Below are positions 24,380-35,904 of a stretch of DNA of 64,000 nt, piece after piece. The stretch is from Paracentrotus lividus (Eukaryota; Echinodermata; Echinoidea; Camarodonta; Echinidae): assembly GCA_940671915.1 (NCBI GenBank), contig CALNVZ010000641.1:36302417-36366416 (forward strand), written 5' to 3'. Positions within the stretch are counted from its first letter, which is position 1. The number at the start of each line of letters is the position of its first letter. The position numbers were made by a program, and so were the translations under genes. The notes under the pieces are model-generated. The model had not been told where the DNA came from. It saw nothing but the letters and a program-made list of their open reading frames with translations, and did no database searches.

Positions 24380-24523
24380 GTATTTATTCCTTTCTTTTAA
24401 GACATTGTTCTAAATTTCATTAAGGAGTGGATGGATATTTTCAGTTTTTAGTTGGTTTGTTTCGAAAAAAGAAAAAAGAAAAAAATTTCTGTACATCAAT
24501 TACATTTTGGTTGACAGTCAGCA
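24380..24523 (+). repeat. Direct repeat, copy 1
   Basis: About 140 bp (from ATTTATTCCTTTCTTT through TCAAGGAGTGG-like sequence to CATCAATTACATTTTGGTTG) recurs at 26036-26162 with ~85-90% identity by eye. The second copy stops just before the repeats that border the assembly gap. Confidence 0.8.
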
Positions 24524-24984
24524 AGATAAATTACCATAACCACTTACGATATTCTATGGTTATGAATAAATTGAATTAATTTGTTTCACTTCATAATGCC
24601 CATTGCGGTGAGTGGCGATCGTGAGCGCATAAAACCTTCTTTGAGGAAAGCAAATAGGCGATGATTAATACGTCTTTGTTCAGTTTTTTTTAATGACATT
24701 TAAAAGGAAAAATAATTAGCTAGAATTTTCATTTTTACGACCACTTATACATGTATATCGTTTCACTTTTTAGCATTTTATTGATTGTACAGTGTATTTC
24801 ATTTGAACACTTTGGTTTATGAGGTATATAAAATTACAAATAAATAAGCCCAAAACATCCCACATAATCTTAACGTTAATCATAAATAGTCTAACAAAAC
24901 AATTCGATTTTTAGAGATTCTTAAAGGAGGTTTCCAGGCTGAAATTTAAATGTTTTGCAAAGTTAAGTAGAAATTTAAAAAGCA

Positions 24985-25460
24985 CAACATTGAAAATTTC
25001 ATCAAAATCGGATGAGAAATAGCAAAGTTATGAATTTCTCAGAATTATATTTTTTGTTGTTGTAGGAAACAGTTCTTGGCATAACCTCATGCATATTCAA
25101 ATGAGCGAACTGATGATGTCAGAGTCCCACTACCTCTTGTTTATTTTATTATATGAATCCTATTTATCGCATTTTTTCATATATTGCGTATAAAATATAT
25201 CCCTCATACTGAAATAAATAAAACCACTTGTGACCTTGAACATTCCACAAGGAGTTATCCCTGTTTTTTTCTCCTTGGGGCAGAAAATCTGGATAATTGG
25301 TATTTCATACAATAAAAAACAAAGGAAGGATCGAGTGGTACTGCAACATCATCAGCTTGCTCATTTGAATGTGCACGAGGTTATGCCAAGAACTATTTCC
25401 TAAAAAAAATCAAAACCTAAGAAATTCAGATTAAATTTTCAGTGTTGTGCTCTTTAAAAT
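24985..25460. mobile_element. Foldback element with ~150-bp arms
   Basis: The left arm contains AACAGTTCTTGGCATAACCT, CATATTCAAATGAGC and CTGATGATGT. The right arm, reverse-complemented, contains AATAGTTCTTGGCATAACCT, CACATTCAAATGAGC and CTGATGATGT. AGCACAACA(T/C)TGAAAATTT marks the outer part of both arms. No coding capacity. Confidence 0.85.
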
Positions 25461-25934
25461 TTATTTTACGGCAAATTCACCGGATGCATGGCTAGCCATA
25501 CTACAATATTAATATGAAGCCAAAATATCACACTTCAATGCACATTTTGTTCTATATATTTTTGGTAAGTATGTACATAAAGTTTCGACGTATGTTATCT
25601 ACTAAATGTATACGCAAGATTCATTATTTACTGTTACTTGATAATAAATAGGGCCAACCTCGGTCAGCTACTGCTGTGCTGTTGCTTTAGCGAATTATTG
25701 GTCCCGTTTAACAACGGCTTATTCATATTCATGTAAATTTGGAAAAAATTGGTAACGAATAATCACAAAATAATACAATTATTGATAATTAATATAAACT
25801 GTATCAATTTAGTGTATTATTATTACTTACCAAAAGAGAAATTGATCACATGGCAATATCACCAATCATTAATGAAGCATGGTAACTTATTCGTTTCATG
25901 TACCGCAAAACGTAAAACGCATTGCAAATTTTAT

Positions 25935-26004
25935 GTTTTGCGAAAATTCGCCTTTTTCACTTTTATTTTCGAAAAAAGGGGGAAAAGGCGAATTTTCACA
26001 AAAC
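25935..26004. repeat. Imperfect hairpin
   Basis: TTTTGCGAAAATTCGCCTTT is mirrored by AAAAGGCGAATTTTCACAAA across a ~20-base A/T-rich loop. Confidence 0.75.
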
Positions 26005-26035
26005 TTTGCTTTGTTTGTTTGTTTTTATTATTGTT

Positions 26036-26162
26036 TTATTTATTCCTTTCTTTAAACACATTATTACGTTCTGAATTTCATCAAGGAGTGGAGGGATATT
26101 TTCAGTTTTTGTTTGGTTTGTTTCGAGAAAAAAAATCTGTACATCAATTACATTTTGGTTGA
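26036..26162 (+). repeat. Direct repeat, copy 2
   Basis: Second copy of 24380-24523. It ends in ACATTTTGGTTGAC, like the first. Confidence 0.8.
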
Positions 26163-26190
26163 CCAAATATATATGCCCTATACGGTTCTA

Positions 26191-26237
26191 GGACAATTAC
26201 CCCCTGGACAATTACCCCCCGGACAATTACCCTCCGA
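26191..26237 (+). repeat. 15-bp tandem units truncated by assembly gap
   Basis: Three units of GGACAATTACCCCCY run directly into the N run, so a longer array probably caused the gap. Confidence 0.8.
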
Positions 26238-27186
26238 NNNNNNNNNNNNNNNNNNNNNNNNNNNNNNNNNNNNNNNNNNNNNNNNNNNNNNNNNNNNNNN
26301 NNNNNNNNNNNNNNNNNNNNNNNNNNNNNNNNNNNNNNNNNNNNNNNNNNNNNNNNNNNNNNNNNNNNNNNNNNNNNNNNNNNNNNNNNNNNNNNNNNNN
26401 NNNNNNNNNNNNNNNNNNNNNNNNNNNNNNNNNNNNNNNNNNNNNNNNNNNNNNNNNNNNNNNNNNNNNNNNNNNNNNNNNNNNNNNNNNNNNNNNNNNN
26501 NNNNNNNNNNNNNNNNNNNNNNNNNNNNNNNNNNNNNNNNNNNNNNNNNNNNNNNNNNNNNNNNNNNNNNNNNNNNNNNNNNNNNNNNNNNNNNNNNNNN
26601 NNNNNNNNNNNNNNNNNNNNNNNNNNNNNNNNNNNNNNNNNNNNNNNNNNNNNNNNNNNNNNNNNNNNNNNNNNNNNNNNNNNNNNNNNNNNNNNNNNNN
26701 NNNNNNNNNNNNNNNNNNNNNNNNNNNNNNNNNNNNNNNNNNNNNNNNNNNNNNNNNNNNNNNNNNNNNNNNNNNNNNNNNNNNNNNNNNNNNNNNNNNN
26801 NNNNNNNNNNNNNNNNNNNNNNNNNNNNNNNNNNNNNNNNNNNNNNNNNNNNNNNNNNNNNNNNNNNNNNNNNNNNNNNNNNNNNNNNNNNNNNNNNNNN
26901 NNNNNNNNNNNNNNNNNNNNNNNNNNNNNNNNNNNNNNNNNNNNNNNNNNNNNNNNNNNNNNNNNNNNNNNNNNNNNNNNNNNNNNNNNNNNNNNNNNNN
27001 NNNNNNNNNNNNNNNNNNNNNNNNNNNNNNNNNNNNNNNNNNNNNNNNNNNNNNNNNNNNNNNNNNNNNNNNNNNNNNNNNNNNNNNNNNNNNNNNNNNN
27101 NNNNNNNNNNNNNNNNNNNNNNNNNNNNNNNNNNNNNNNNNNNNNNNNNNNNNNNNNNNNNNNNNNNNNNNNNNNNNNNNNNNNNN
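26238..27186. other. Assembly gap (949 N)
   Basis: Unknown sequence. Open frames across it are meaningless. Confidence 0.99.
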
Positions 27187-28158
27187 GAGTCTCGCCCGGT
27201 GTTTCATGTTTTCGAATCATTTTCTACTTTCTCTTTCCCTTTCTATTTTGTATTTCTCTTTCACTTTTTTTCTCTCTCTCTCACTTTCTTCTTTTTTCCT
27301 TGCTTTTCCCCCTTTTTTTTTTCTACCTTGTTTCCCCTTTTCCTTCCCAATATTCCAGATTAAGATGTGGCTTTATAACTTAATAAGCTTAATAACTTTA
27401 AAACACAGATAATACACACAATAACACCTTGTAATTTTACTATTTAGGGTGATAGAAGTTAAACGTCAAAGAAGGAAATTCCTAAATTGTAAACGATATG
27501 ACATAATTAAATACAGTGTTTTTCCATACTCCATAAATTAGCAAATAAAGTGAAATTATAAACTAAAGCCCAACGTCAATTTAAGCAAAAATAAGGTTAA
27601 TCGTAAAATCAAATGTCATAAAGTACTTATTTTTCACTTTACTTGTTAATTTATAGAGTTAATTATGGCCCTTATGACCGCCTATAGAAACCGTGGTTTC
27701 AGACCACGGATTTTGCAGAATCCACCGTCAAGAATTCGGGCCAATAAGGTTTTGTTTGATTTACACCACCTTATTCATGTGGTTACTGTATAAAACTATC
27801 AAGAATTGATTATTGTTAAAGACAAAAACAACGTAGTATTCTCCAAACAAATTTATTGATTTTTATCGAATTTTATTGTATCACATAAATGAAATCAAAT
27901 AATTAGGCCTGAAAAAATATGAATAAACATGATATATGGAATTGGGAAGAAATGAAGTATAAAGATAATTTGCAACTTGTACAAGACCGTTTCGTCTGAT
28001 GTTGTTGCTGCTCTCCTTACAGCGTCCTTACGATAAGCACTATTACTATAGCATTTCATGCTTCAATATTGCCGTTGGACCATATTAAATATACAAATAT
28101 CTTAAAAAGGAAAGGGGGAAAAAACAGATAACAAGAAAGAAATGTGAGAAAAAAGAGG
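27187..28158. other. Intergenic AT-rich sequence
   Basis: A pyrimidine-rich tract lies at 27215-27355. At 27680-27738 a single terminus of the family seen at 38920-39285 is present (CCGTGGTTTCAGACCACGG, then GAATTCGGGCC). No gene was seen. Confidence 0.6.
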
Positions 28159-28554
28159 TTAGTCATTACCCTCCTGAATGTTGAGACCGTGAGGTTGAAT
28201 GGTGCGAAGACGTCTCATCCAGAACTTCTCTCTGCTGAAACGGACAGAATCAGGACGGGTACCTAAAAATTCAATGCCCTGTAGAGACATGTCAGAGATG
28301 GAGTGGTTAGGAAGGTTGAAATGGTTCCCAACTGGGGTGTCAAGCTTGGTGGTGGGGACAGTGGATCTGTGCCCATAGAAGCGTCTTTTGAGAGTGGTCT
28401 GGGTTTCACCTACATACTGCATCTTACAAACTCTGCAAGTGATAAGATATATAACATTAGAAGTGGTGCAGGTGATGTTCCCCTTGGTGTGATGAGATCT
28501 GCTAGCTAGTGGAGGTACTCTGGAAAGTATCGCCTTAAAAGTCTGACAAAACTA
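28159..28554 (-). pseudogene. Penelope-like element fragment: GIY-YIG endonuclease end
   Basis: The minus-strand frame reads SHHTKGNITCTTSN, VIYLITCRVCKMQYVGETQT, LKRRFYGHRS, GNHFNLPNHS, then GIEFLGTRPDSVRFSREKFW to NIQEGND and the stop at 28159-28161. The VIYLITC-xxC-xxQYVGET motif is the GIY-YIG signature with the paired cysteines seen in Penelope-like elements. The reverse transcriptase part is missing: homology is lost and a stop appears near 28555. The fragment shares its 3' flank with the plus-strand copy at 22262, where the enzyme part is even shorter. Confidence 0.85.
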
Positions 28555-28672
28555 TTCGATTTTTAGAGCTAAGCTAAGTGACTTCGTTGACCTGAATTAA
28601 AATAAAAAGGTTAAAATAATAGCAAACGTAAAATAAACGATTAGGGGGGGGGGGAGTTTTTTATTACCTAAA

Positions 28673-28705
28673 GTACACACACACACACCACACACACACA
28701 CACAC
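28673..28705. repeat. CA microsatellite
   Basis: Interrupted (CA)n. Confidence 0.95.
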
Positions 28706-28714
28706 ATCAGGCGG

Positions 28715-29030
28715 TATACAGGATTTGCCACCCCGGGGGGCCCGATGTGATTTTGATTTTGGCGCCCCAATGATGGATCCGGAAAGGTATACCCCATTTT
28801 TCCGCCGTAACACTGGGCGAGAAAAAAAGGGGGGCGGGGGCCGGGGGGGGGGGGTAGGTGTTGAAAAAAATTTCGGCCTTGTATATTTTTTTTCAGTTTT
28901 TGTTTGTTTCGTTGTTTGTTTTTTTACATACAGCTCAATTGGGCGCCTCTCTAAGGTCAATTGGGCCCCTTTGTGGTCATTTTAGCGCCCTTTGGGCCCC
29001 ACCCGGGGGGCCGGGCCTGTAAATACCCCC
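28715..29030. mobile_element. Possible GC-ended MITE
   Basis: Left sequence ACAGGATTTGCCACCCCGGG and right sequence CCCGGGGGGCCGGGCCTGTA are loosely inverse, both ending in ACAGG when read inward. The interior has G and C homopolymers and GGGCGCC words. The homopolymers make the alignment uncertain. Confidence 0.4.
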
Positions 29031-29051
29031 CCCCGAATACGCGCATGCACA

Positions 29052-30126
29052 CCCAGCAAACACAAAACGTTTTCAGAACGTTTTAAAAACGTTTTATTCA
29101 CGTCCCGTAGGTCTCGTCTGAAATGAACGTTTAGAAAACGTTTATATAACGTCCAAGTTGGACTTTCAATTTGGAAAAAACAATGGTTCCAAAAAGAACG
29201 TTTTAAACGTTCTTTGGACGTTACAAAATGGAACGTTTTATCAAAACGTTCACAAAACGTTTTTAAAACGTCCAAATAGGACTTTATGCAAATGATGGTT
29301 AATTTGCATATAATACGTTGGACATATGGAAATAAACGTTTTTAATGATTTTTTTTTCTAATTTAGCAGTAATTAATTCATGCTTTGGTGTTTCGCTTTA
29401 TTGTAATAATTGTTCTGAAACACACATAAAGATTAAAAAACACTAATTCAGTATTGGAATGTACTAACATAACAAAAGAGTAATAACTAACCATTACAAA
29501 CGATACTTTCAATAAACTATAAATTTACTGGAGCAATATAAGAGTTAAATCCAAATGAATCCCACTCATTAAAGTCTGCCTTTAAAGTATGATTTTGATT
29601 GGAGACACTTCACCTTAAGTGCCATTCCACAATTTGGCAAGAGCTTGAGGTGCAAATAATAACATATTTTTTATTATTACATTGTTTACATAAGTTTTTA
29701 ATAGGTTCTCCAAACGTTCCTATAAACATTTTAACCGTTTTCTGAACGTTCCAAAGGTTTTCTGGACGTCCGCAGAACGTTTTTTGGAACGTTTTAAAGG
29801 TTTTCTGGACGTCCGCAGAACGTCATGGAACGTTCCAAAAGGTTTTTTAAAGGTTTCTGGACGTCCGTAGAACGTCCACAGAACTTGTAAAAGGTTTTTG
29901 GACTTTATAAGGTTCCAAAGGTTTTCTACAGGTCCTTAAATTTTTTCGAAAGGTTCTTTTGGGTTTTTAAACGTTTAGAAAACGTTTTCTAAACGTCCAT
30001 TTGAACGTTTTATTAACGTCCAAAACCTTCCACAAAAGGACGTTTTTCTAAACGTTTTGACAAAACGTCCATAGAACGAACTTGGAACGTTCTTAAACGT
30101 TCAGAGACGTCCAATTGTTAGCTGGG
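29052..30126. mobile_element. Non-autonomous transposon with arrays of AACGTT motifs
   Basis: The ends are CCCAGCAAACACAAAACG and, on the other strand, CCCAGCTAACAATTGGACG. The flanking 8-mers CATGCACA (29044-29051) and CATACACA (30127-30134) differ at one base and may be an eroded 8-bp target duplication, though CA repeats lie next to it. About 220 bp on the left and 400 bp on the right are packed with AACGTTTT, GGACGTCC-like and GAACGTTC words around a plain AT-rich core. No transposase. Confidence 0.75.
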
Positions 30127-30157
30127 CATACACATACACACACACACAACACACACA

Positions 30158-30185
<28 letters not shown>
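30127..30185. repeat. CA microsatellite
   Basis: Interrupted (CA)n directly beside the right end of the AACGTT element. Confidence 0.9.
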
Positions 30186-30188
<3 letters not shown>

Positions 30189-30541
30189 GTAAATAATTCA
30201 CAAATAACATAATTCACAAAGATCGAGGGAGAGATCGGAGGGAGAGAGAGAGGGGGGGGGCGGAGGGAGCGCTAGGAAGTGAGAAAATTAAATTAATAAT
30301 ATTGTTTCTTGCCCAAGGATGTAAGAGTTTATATAGTGGCTTTGTGACTGTCAACTATTTCTGTACAAGGGAAATCTCGATCAGCAGGAATATGAGGGTA
30401 GCCCGTGCCTTGGCATCGTACGTCCCGGAGTTTATGCATGATTTATTGATTGATTATAATTAATTTATATGAATCTCTTCTTCCTCCAAGATCAAACATC
30501 CCGTTCAAGCCAGAGAAACAATTAGTACTGTATTCGTCTAG

Positions 30542-30735
30542 CAGGTGCCCCGAAGACGGGGGGGGGGGTGGGGGCTTCAGTCCCCCGGCCCAACATTTTT
30601 CAGCAACCGTGTACGCATGCAATTAAAACTATATATGACCATAGATTTGTGATTTTTAGCCTGTTAACCCCCCCCCCCCTCCCCACTTTCGACTCAACCC
30701 CTCTTTGATCTTTCAAAAACGATTCGCGGCCCCTG
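30542..30735. mobile_element. MITE with GGCCCCTG ends, copy 1
   Basis: It shares TTTTTCAGC, ATGACCATA, TTTGTGATTTTTAGCCTGTT and the right end CGCGGCCCCTG with the copy at 40647-40833. Its left end (CAGGTGCCCCGAAG) is more diverged. Confidence 0.7.
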
Positions 30736-31067
30736 AATAGGCCTAACGTTAAGAGTTGAGCAAATTAGCACTTCCCCCCCCCCCTATACCTACTCACCAC
30801 TCCGCGGCCCCTCCCTAAATATCCCTGGGAAAAAAAAACAACAACAATATTCTGCATAAAATATTTAGCGATCGACGATATCGACGCGACGCGACGCGAC
30901 GAACCATAGATATACTAAAGAAGTCTTTTGTCTGATGAGCGGCGGACAATCAAGCTTCCCCACAGTGGTAAGTAAGAAATTTCCTTCTTTTATTAAAGCA
31001 GATAGTGTTCAATTTCATTAGATTAAAATGGGATTTCATTTTTTAGATCACATCGAAAAACAGACGG

Positions 31068-34000
31068 TACCGTACGGGGCCTAGTCTCCGCTCACCCGCG
31101 CGAGGCGCTGATAAATACATGCATCTATTTAGAATTCGACGTAGTTTTGTAATGCGTGATGTTTGAGCACTAAAAATCGCTAAGCTGGTCAAGTAATCAT
31201 ACAAAAGCAAATTTGTGTAATATTTTACAAAACATTGTTTAGATAGTGAGTAAAAACGTGATTGCGTACGAGGTTATTTTGTGTTCACTGCTTAATTTAC
31301 GCGTAGCTGTAATTTTACCAAAAACATTGATAAGTAGAAAAAAAAACTGGAATTTCATATTTCAAACATCATTGACAAAAAAAGTTTAACTTACGGGAGA
31401 GGGATGTCTGACCTCTCATTTAAAAGGACATATGACACAGAGTTCTTTTATTTTATGCGAACAGGTTGTAGCAATTCAAAGGGGTAATCTTAAAATGACA
31501 AAGGCCCTATCTCCGCTCACCACACCTTCATAATATCCCCTTTCCAGATATTATCAATTCAGAGGCTAATACCACGTGATATCCATGATAAGGCTTAAAT
31601 ACTCGTGTATATATTTTTGATGGTAGGTTTGTATGATAAATATCAACTTCTTAAAATAATATTTTCCACTCTGATCCTAAAGTTAGTCGTCATTATATGC
31701 CCCTGTATGATTCAATCTTTGTCCTATAAGCCTAAAAATATAAAGACGCGCTTATACATCCGTTTTGTTCTGTGGTATATTTCCAGTATTAATTTCCAAA
31801 TTCCTTTTCTATTCTTTCTTATTCTTCTTTCTTTTTTCATATTTCTTGTGTTTGAGTATCAGGGGCCTCGGAACGATAATTGTGCAAGGGGAATGAACTC
31901 AATCTAAATAGACAATCTGATGACTGGTATCATTATTATTGTTATTATATATTGCTTATATAGGCCCCGGTATAGGCCATAGTTTTTATTTATGATTACC
32001 GGAAAAAAGTGCTCCTATATCTCTGTCTGTGGTCCATGAAGGTAATGGTAAGCATATACATTGCTTTTTATTTGTATGTTTTTTTTTCTTCACATAATCA
32101 TTATCTTGGAAGTATAATAAATTAATTAATCGAAATATAATGTGATGTGTGACAGGGTCTAATAAGGAAAGTTATACCTCATGCATCGACAGACATTTGA
32201 ATATAATCAAACGTTATAGATTATACTACACTGGCCTACGACAAATTTTGTTTTAGATCATGCATAATGTATCATTATGTTTGAGAAAGCTCATAATTAT
32301 TGTGTCCCTTTCCAGCAAAAAGAAATTAAATTATTCTTAAAGATAATGACATAAAAATTTTGTTGTAGGCCTACACCGAAGTCTGCAAACTTTCTGGTTA
32401 AACGAAATACATTTTTTTTCTTCTTCTTCTTTCTTTTTTGCATTTTAGTATAATAATAATACCCAAGGGTCCCGGTTTCTCATTTACCATTTGCAAGATT
32501 TTTGCTTGCCTAATTGGTCAGCTGTCTTTGTATACTAACAGCTTTCATAATACTGTTTTGAGGAGTTACTAGGGTTTTGTTTGTTGCCCCCCCCCCATCC
32601 TCAATCCGTGATATGATAGACGCCTCTGTTTTATAAGGCATGATATCAATGATCATGATGATATAAACTAACTTTAAAATTCAAAGTGACTGGTAGCAAA
32701 AATAAATTACTTCTATTTTACAACAGTTGAAAATATTTAGTGAGCCATAAATTATGTCATATTGCAATAAGTTCTGAAACAGAAACTAATAGTAATAAAA
32801 AAGACAAACCTTAGTCAATTGTAATATTTAATTTGGTCGAAACAGACGATTCATCAACTTGACGCAAATGGAAGGGTTTCGTATTTTTCCTTTCCCAATA
32901 GGTTCATCTGGCCAAACTTATATAATTGGGTGAAGCGGATACTAATAAATAAAAATCGGAATTATTCATTAACTGTTATTTTAAACATTAGCTATCAAAT
33001 TAACTATTAAAAAATTAAGGTTATAAATCATTAATGATTTTGTTCTCTCATGCACCCATCCGACATCCTGATGTCGGATGGGTGAGAGAACAATTCGTTT
33101 CTAATATTTCATTATTCGTTTCTAATATTTTATATTCGATTCTATTTCATAATTGTAAGTAACTAAGTTATATGGGCTTACAACCTCTGCTTTTTTGCAA
33201 GTCCCTCCGTTTAGAAATATATTCAACAAATGCCATTTTTTATTGTTAAGTTCTTGTTTATATATTGTTTAATATGCGTTTTATTTCATACCGAACAAGC
33301 TTTAGATTTGAATGTATCACTGGATATGTTTATTTTGGATGTATATTTGTTTATTAACGGAAATAAAATTGAATCTTCATAAATCTTGAATCTTGAACAA
33401 AATTGCAGGTTGTCACATTATAAGTCAGTCTACCATGATATTATTATTATTATTATTATATACAGAATTACAGACGAACCTCATTGAGGAGTTGGAGATT
33501 GAATTTTCTCAAGACACTTAATTGAATCCTAATGAAGTAATATATAGTCCTGTTACGAATAATAGTCCTAATAGTAACAACAACATCAATAACGACGACG
33601 ACAAAGGATAGGTATTATAAAGTAAACAATCCCTGAGAAGTAGAATTACAGCGAGGTGTGCCTAAACAAAGACAAGAATCCTGACACAACAGAATAAAAG
33701 AAAAAAACAAAAACAAAAACTGAAAGTGTTACTGAGTTCTTTAATGAGGGGGATGAAAGTTTAAATTTAAAACGGCTGAACAATAATGAAACTGTGACCC
33801 ATAGCTGATTTGAGATGGGTTACCAATATCAATGTTGTATTCTATAATAAGATTTAAGAAGATATATATATTCCACAAGAGTTTTTTTTAATATCCAGGG
33901 ATGGTTTATTTATTTGTTTTATTTTTTTTTAATATCATCAGTGTTAAAGAATTCCAGAATGTAAAAAAAAAAAATAATAATAAAAAATAAAAAAATGATG

Positions 34001-34608
34001 ATAAGATATATATTTCAGACAAATATTTATTTCCCAACATTTTTTTAAAAAGTTATTTAGTTTGATCTTTAAACCGATTCCCCCTTAATAAAGGTATATA
34101 TGATGAAATAAACTTTGGGTATAATAAGGTTGGTTTCCCGTCCTAATAATGAGAACATAATAAAGAAGAAAATAAAAGCTGCATCATATATCAATCATGA
34201 TCCTATAAAATAATCTATAATTAAAAGGATAATAAAAGAACATACATCTAAATCCAGATCAATCAAACAGTGATATTCTCCACTCTTAGAGGGCCTTCTA
34301 ATCTTCCTCCACTGTAAAAAAGTAAAAATTGATCCCACAATATAAGATCAAATAAAGTGCACTGTATGCGCGCCAGCAAGGTGAGCGGAGATATAGCACC
34401 GGTGAGCGGTGAATTAGGCCAGCGCAAGGGGTCCCGAAAAACGCGTATTACGCGGCGGTGCTTACAAGGCAGATAATTATTTTCCAATACGACAATTTGC
34501 CAGAAATTTCACTTTCAGGGGACATCTAAAAGAACAGATATCATAGCTTTTGGAGTGAAATATAAGCGAAAAATCTCAGACTGAGCGCGAACTAGGCCCT
34601 GTACGGTA
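31068..34608. mobile_element. Possible large element with inverted ends, no ORF
   Basis: TACCGTACGGGGCCTAGTCT at 31068 is nearly complementary to AACTAGGCCCTGTACGGTA at 34590-34608. Subterminal GGCCCTATCTCCGCTCACC (31504-31522) is matched by inverse GGTGAGCGGAGATATAGC near 34380. The 3-kb interior holds no transposase-like frame. The two end pairs could also be independent small elements. Confidence 0.4.
33040..33092. repeat. Tight hairpin
   Basis: TTGTTCTCTCA, a TGCA bulge and CCCATCCGACAT are followed at once by the complement ATGTCGGATGGGTGAGAGAA. The loop is only a few bases. Confidence 0.85.
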
Positions 34609-35534
34609 TATTTTGTATTGGAATTTTTTTTGCGACACAGCGATCACTGCTTGGAGCAGTAGGCCTAGTCTACGTTCCCATACATAGAAAACTATGTTTG
34701 TGGAGTGGACTCTTGGCTCAGAGCTCTGCTTCCTGTTTGGCTGGCGGCCCGCCCTTATCATCTGTCATATCCTGCAATGCAACATTTAGCATCAACTTTA
34801 GCCTCCAAATCTTTAAGTTAACCTGCAAATACATCTTTCATTTCCTCCTAAGACATTTTCTCTCGAGAGCAATTAGTCGCGTATACAGACATGTCCAGTT
34901 CAAAAAAAAAATTTGCATGAGATCATTCCGTTTCGCATCGGTAGGTTGAAAGCAGTGCAGGCGCGACACGCGTTACCACATGTGTGCACATGCAATATTA
35001 ATTTGTACACAAAGGAGGCACGGGCGCACGCTACACATGTTGCATGTATTAAGCTATCTTACCTACATGTATAACGATCCCTTGCATGAAAACATCGTAC
35101 TCGTACTCGCAGGAATTGATTCGCGACAAAACTGCGAATATTTAGGGTTTTGAGGCTCCAAAAGGGTAAAAAAAATCTATAATGGTACTTTTTTTTTTCT
35201 TTCACCTATCGTATCGAGATTGCATGAGAAATGGGAGGTTCAGCATGAGATCGTGACACGGGGCCCCAATTGCGTGATTCTTACACAAGATGCGTGAGAC
35301 TTGGCATGTATGCGTATATAGGCCTAGGCGTCTTGATTTTATCACTCGTGATTAAAACAAGCAATGAGATATACTCGTTGGATCAGGGAAATTTATTTTG
35401 TTTCAAAACGAGATTTGTTTAAATTGACCTGCACAGTTTGCTATTTGCCTCCTCCCCCCCCCCCTTTCTCGGTCAGTTTCAACTTTTTCTCCTCTTGTTA
35501 ATCCTGTTTCTTCTCCTCTCTTCTTCCCCCCCCC

Positions 35535-35538
<4 letters not shown>

Positions 35539-35565
<27 letters not shown>
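35539..35565. repeat. CT microsatellite
   Basis: (TC)n in a longer pyrimidine tract (35440-35600). Confidence 0.95.
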
Positions 35566-35568
<3 letters not shown>

Positions 35569-35904
35569 TTTTTAATCCTGTTACCTTTTTTTTTTTTTGC
35601 CACCAATGGGACTTCCTACACGATTGGGGGAAAAAATATTTGCAGAATGTTGATGTATCTCAGGCACGTATCCAGGGTGCCCAGCCGACCCGCCCCCCAT
35701 TTCGATTCATGATTCATGATGGGCATAAAGAAAATTAACAACTACCCCCTCCAAACCACCCCCTCCCCCCTCCAAAAAAAAAAAAAAAAAAGGAAAAAAA
35801 ATGGGCACAATCTGGCAGATATACACCTTGATCTAGTGATTTATAAATACACTGTAGAATTAAATTTGATTGTATAATTGATGCCAAAAATTTACTTTGC
35901 TGTT

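Noticed and set aside
26113-27363. Long open frames across the N run
   Set aside because: They exist only because N codons are read as open; no real sequence supports them.
28982-29275. Minus-strand frame with repeated KTF/KRF words
   Set aside because: Translation of the AACGTT arrays, not a protein family.
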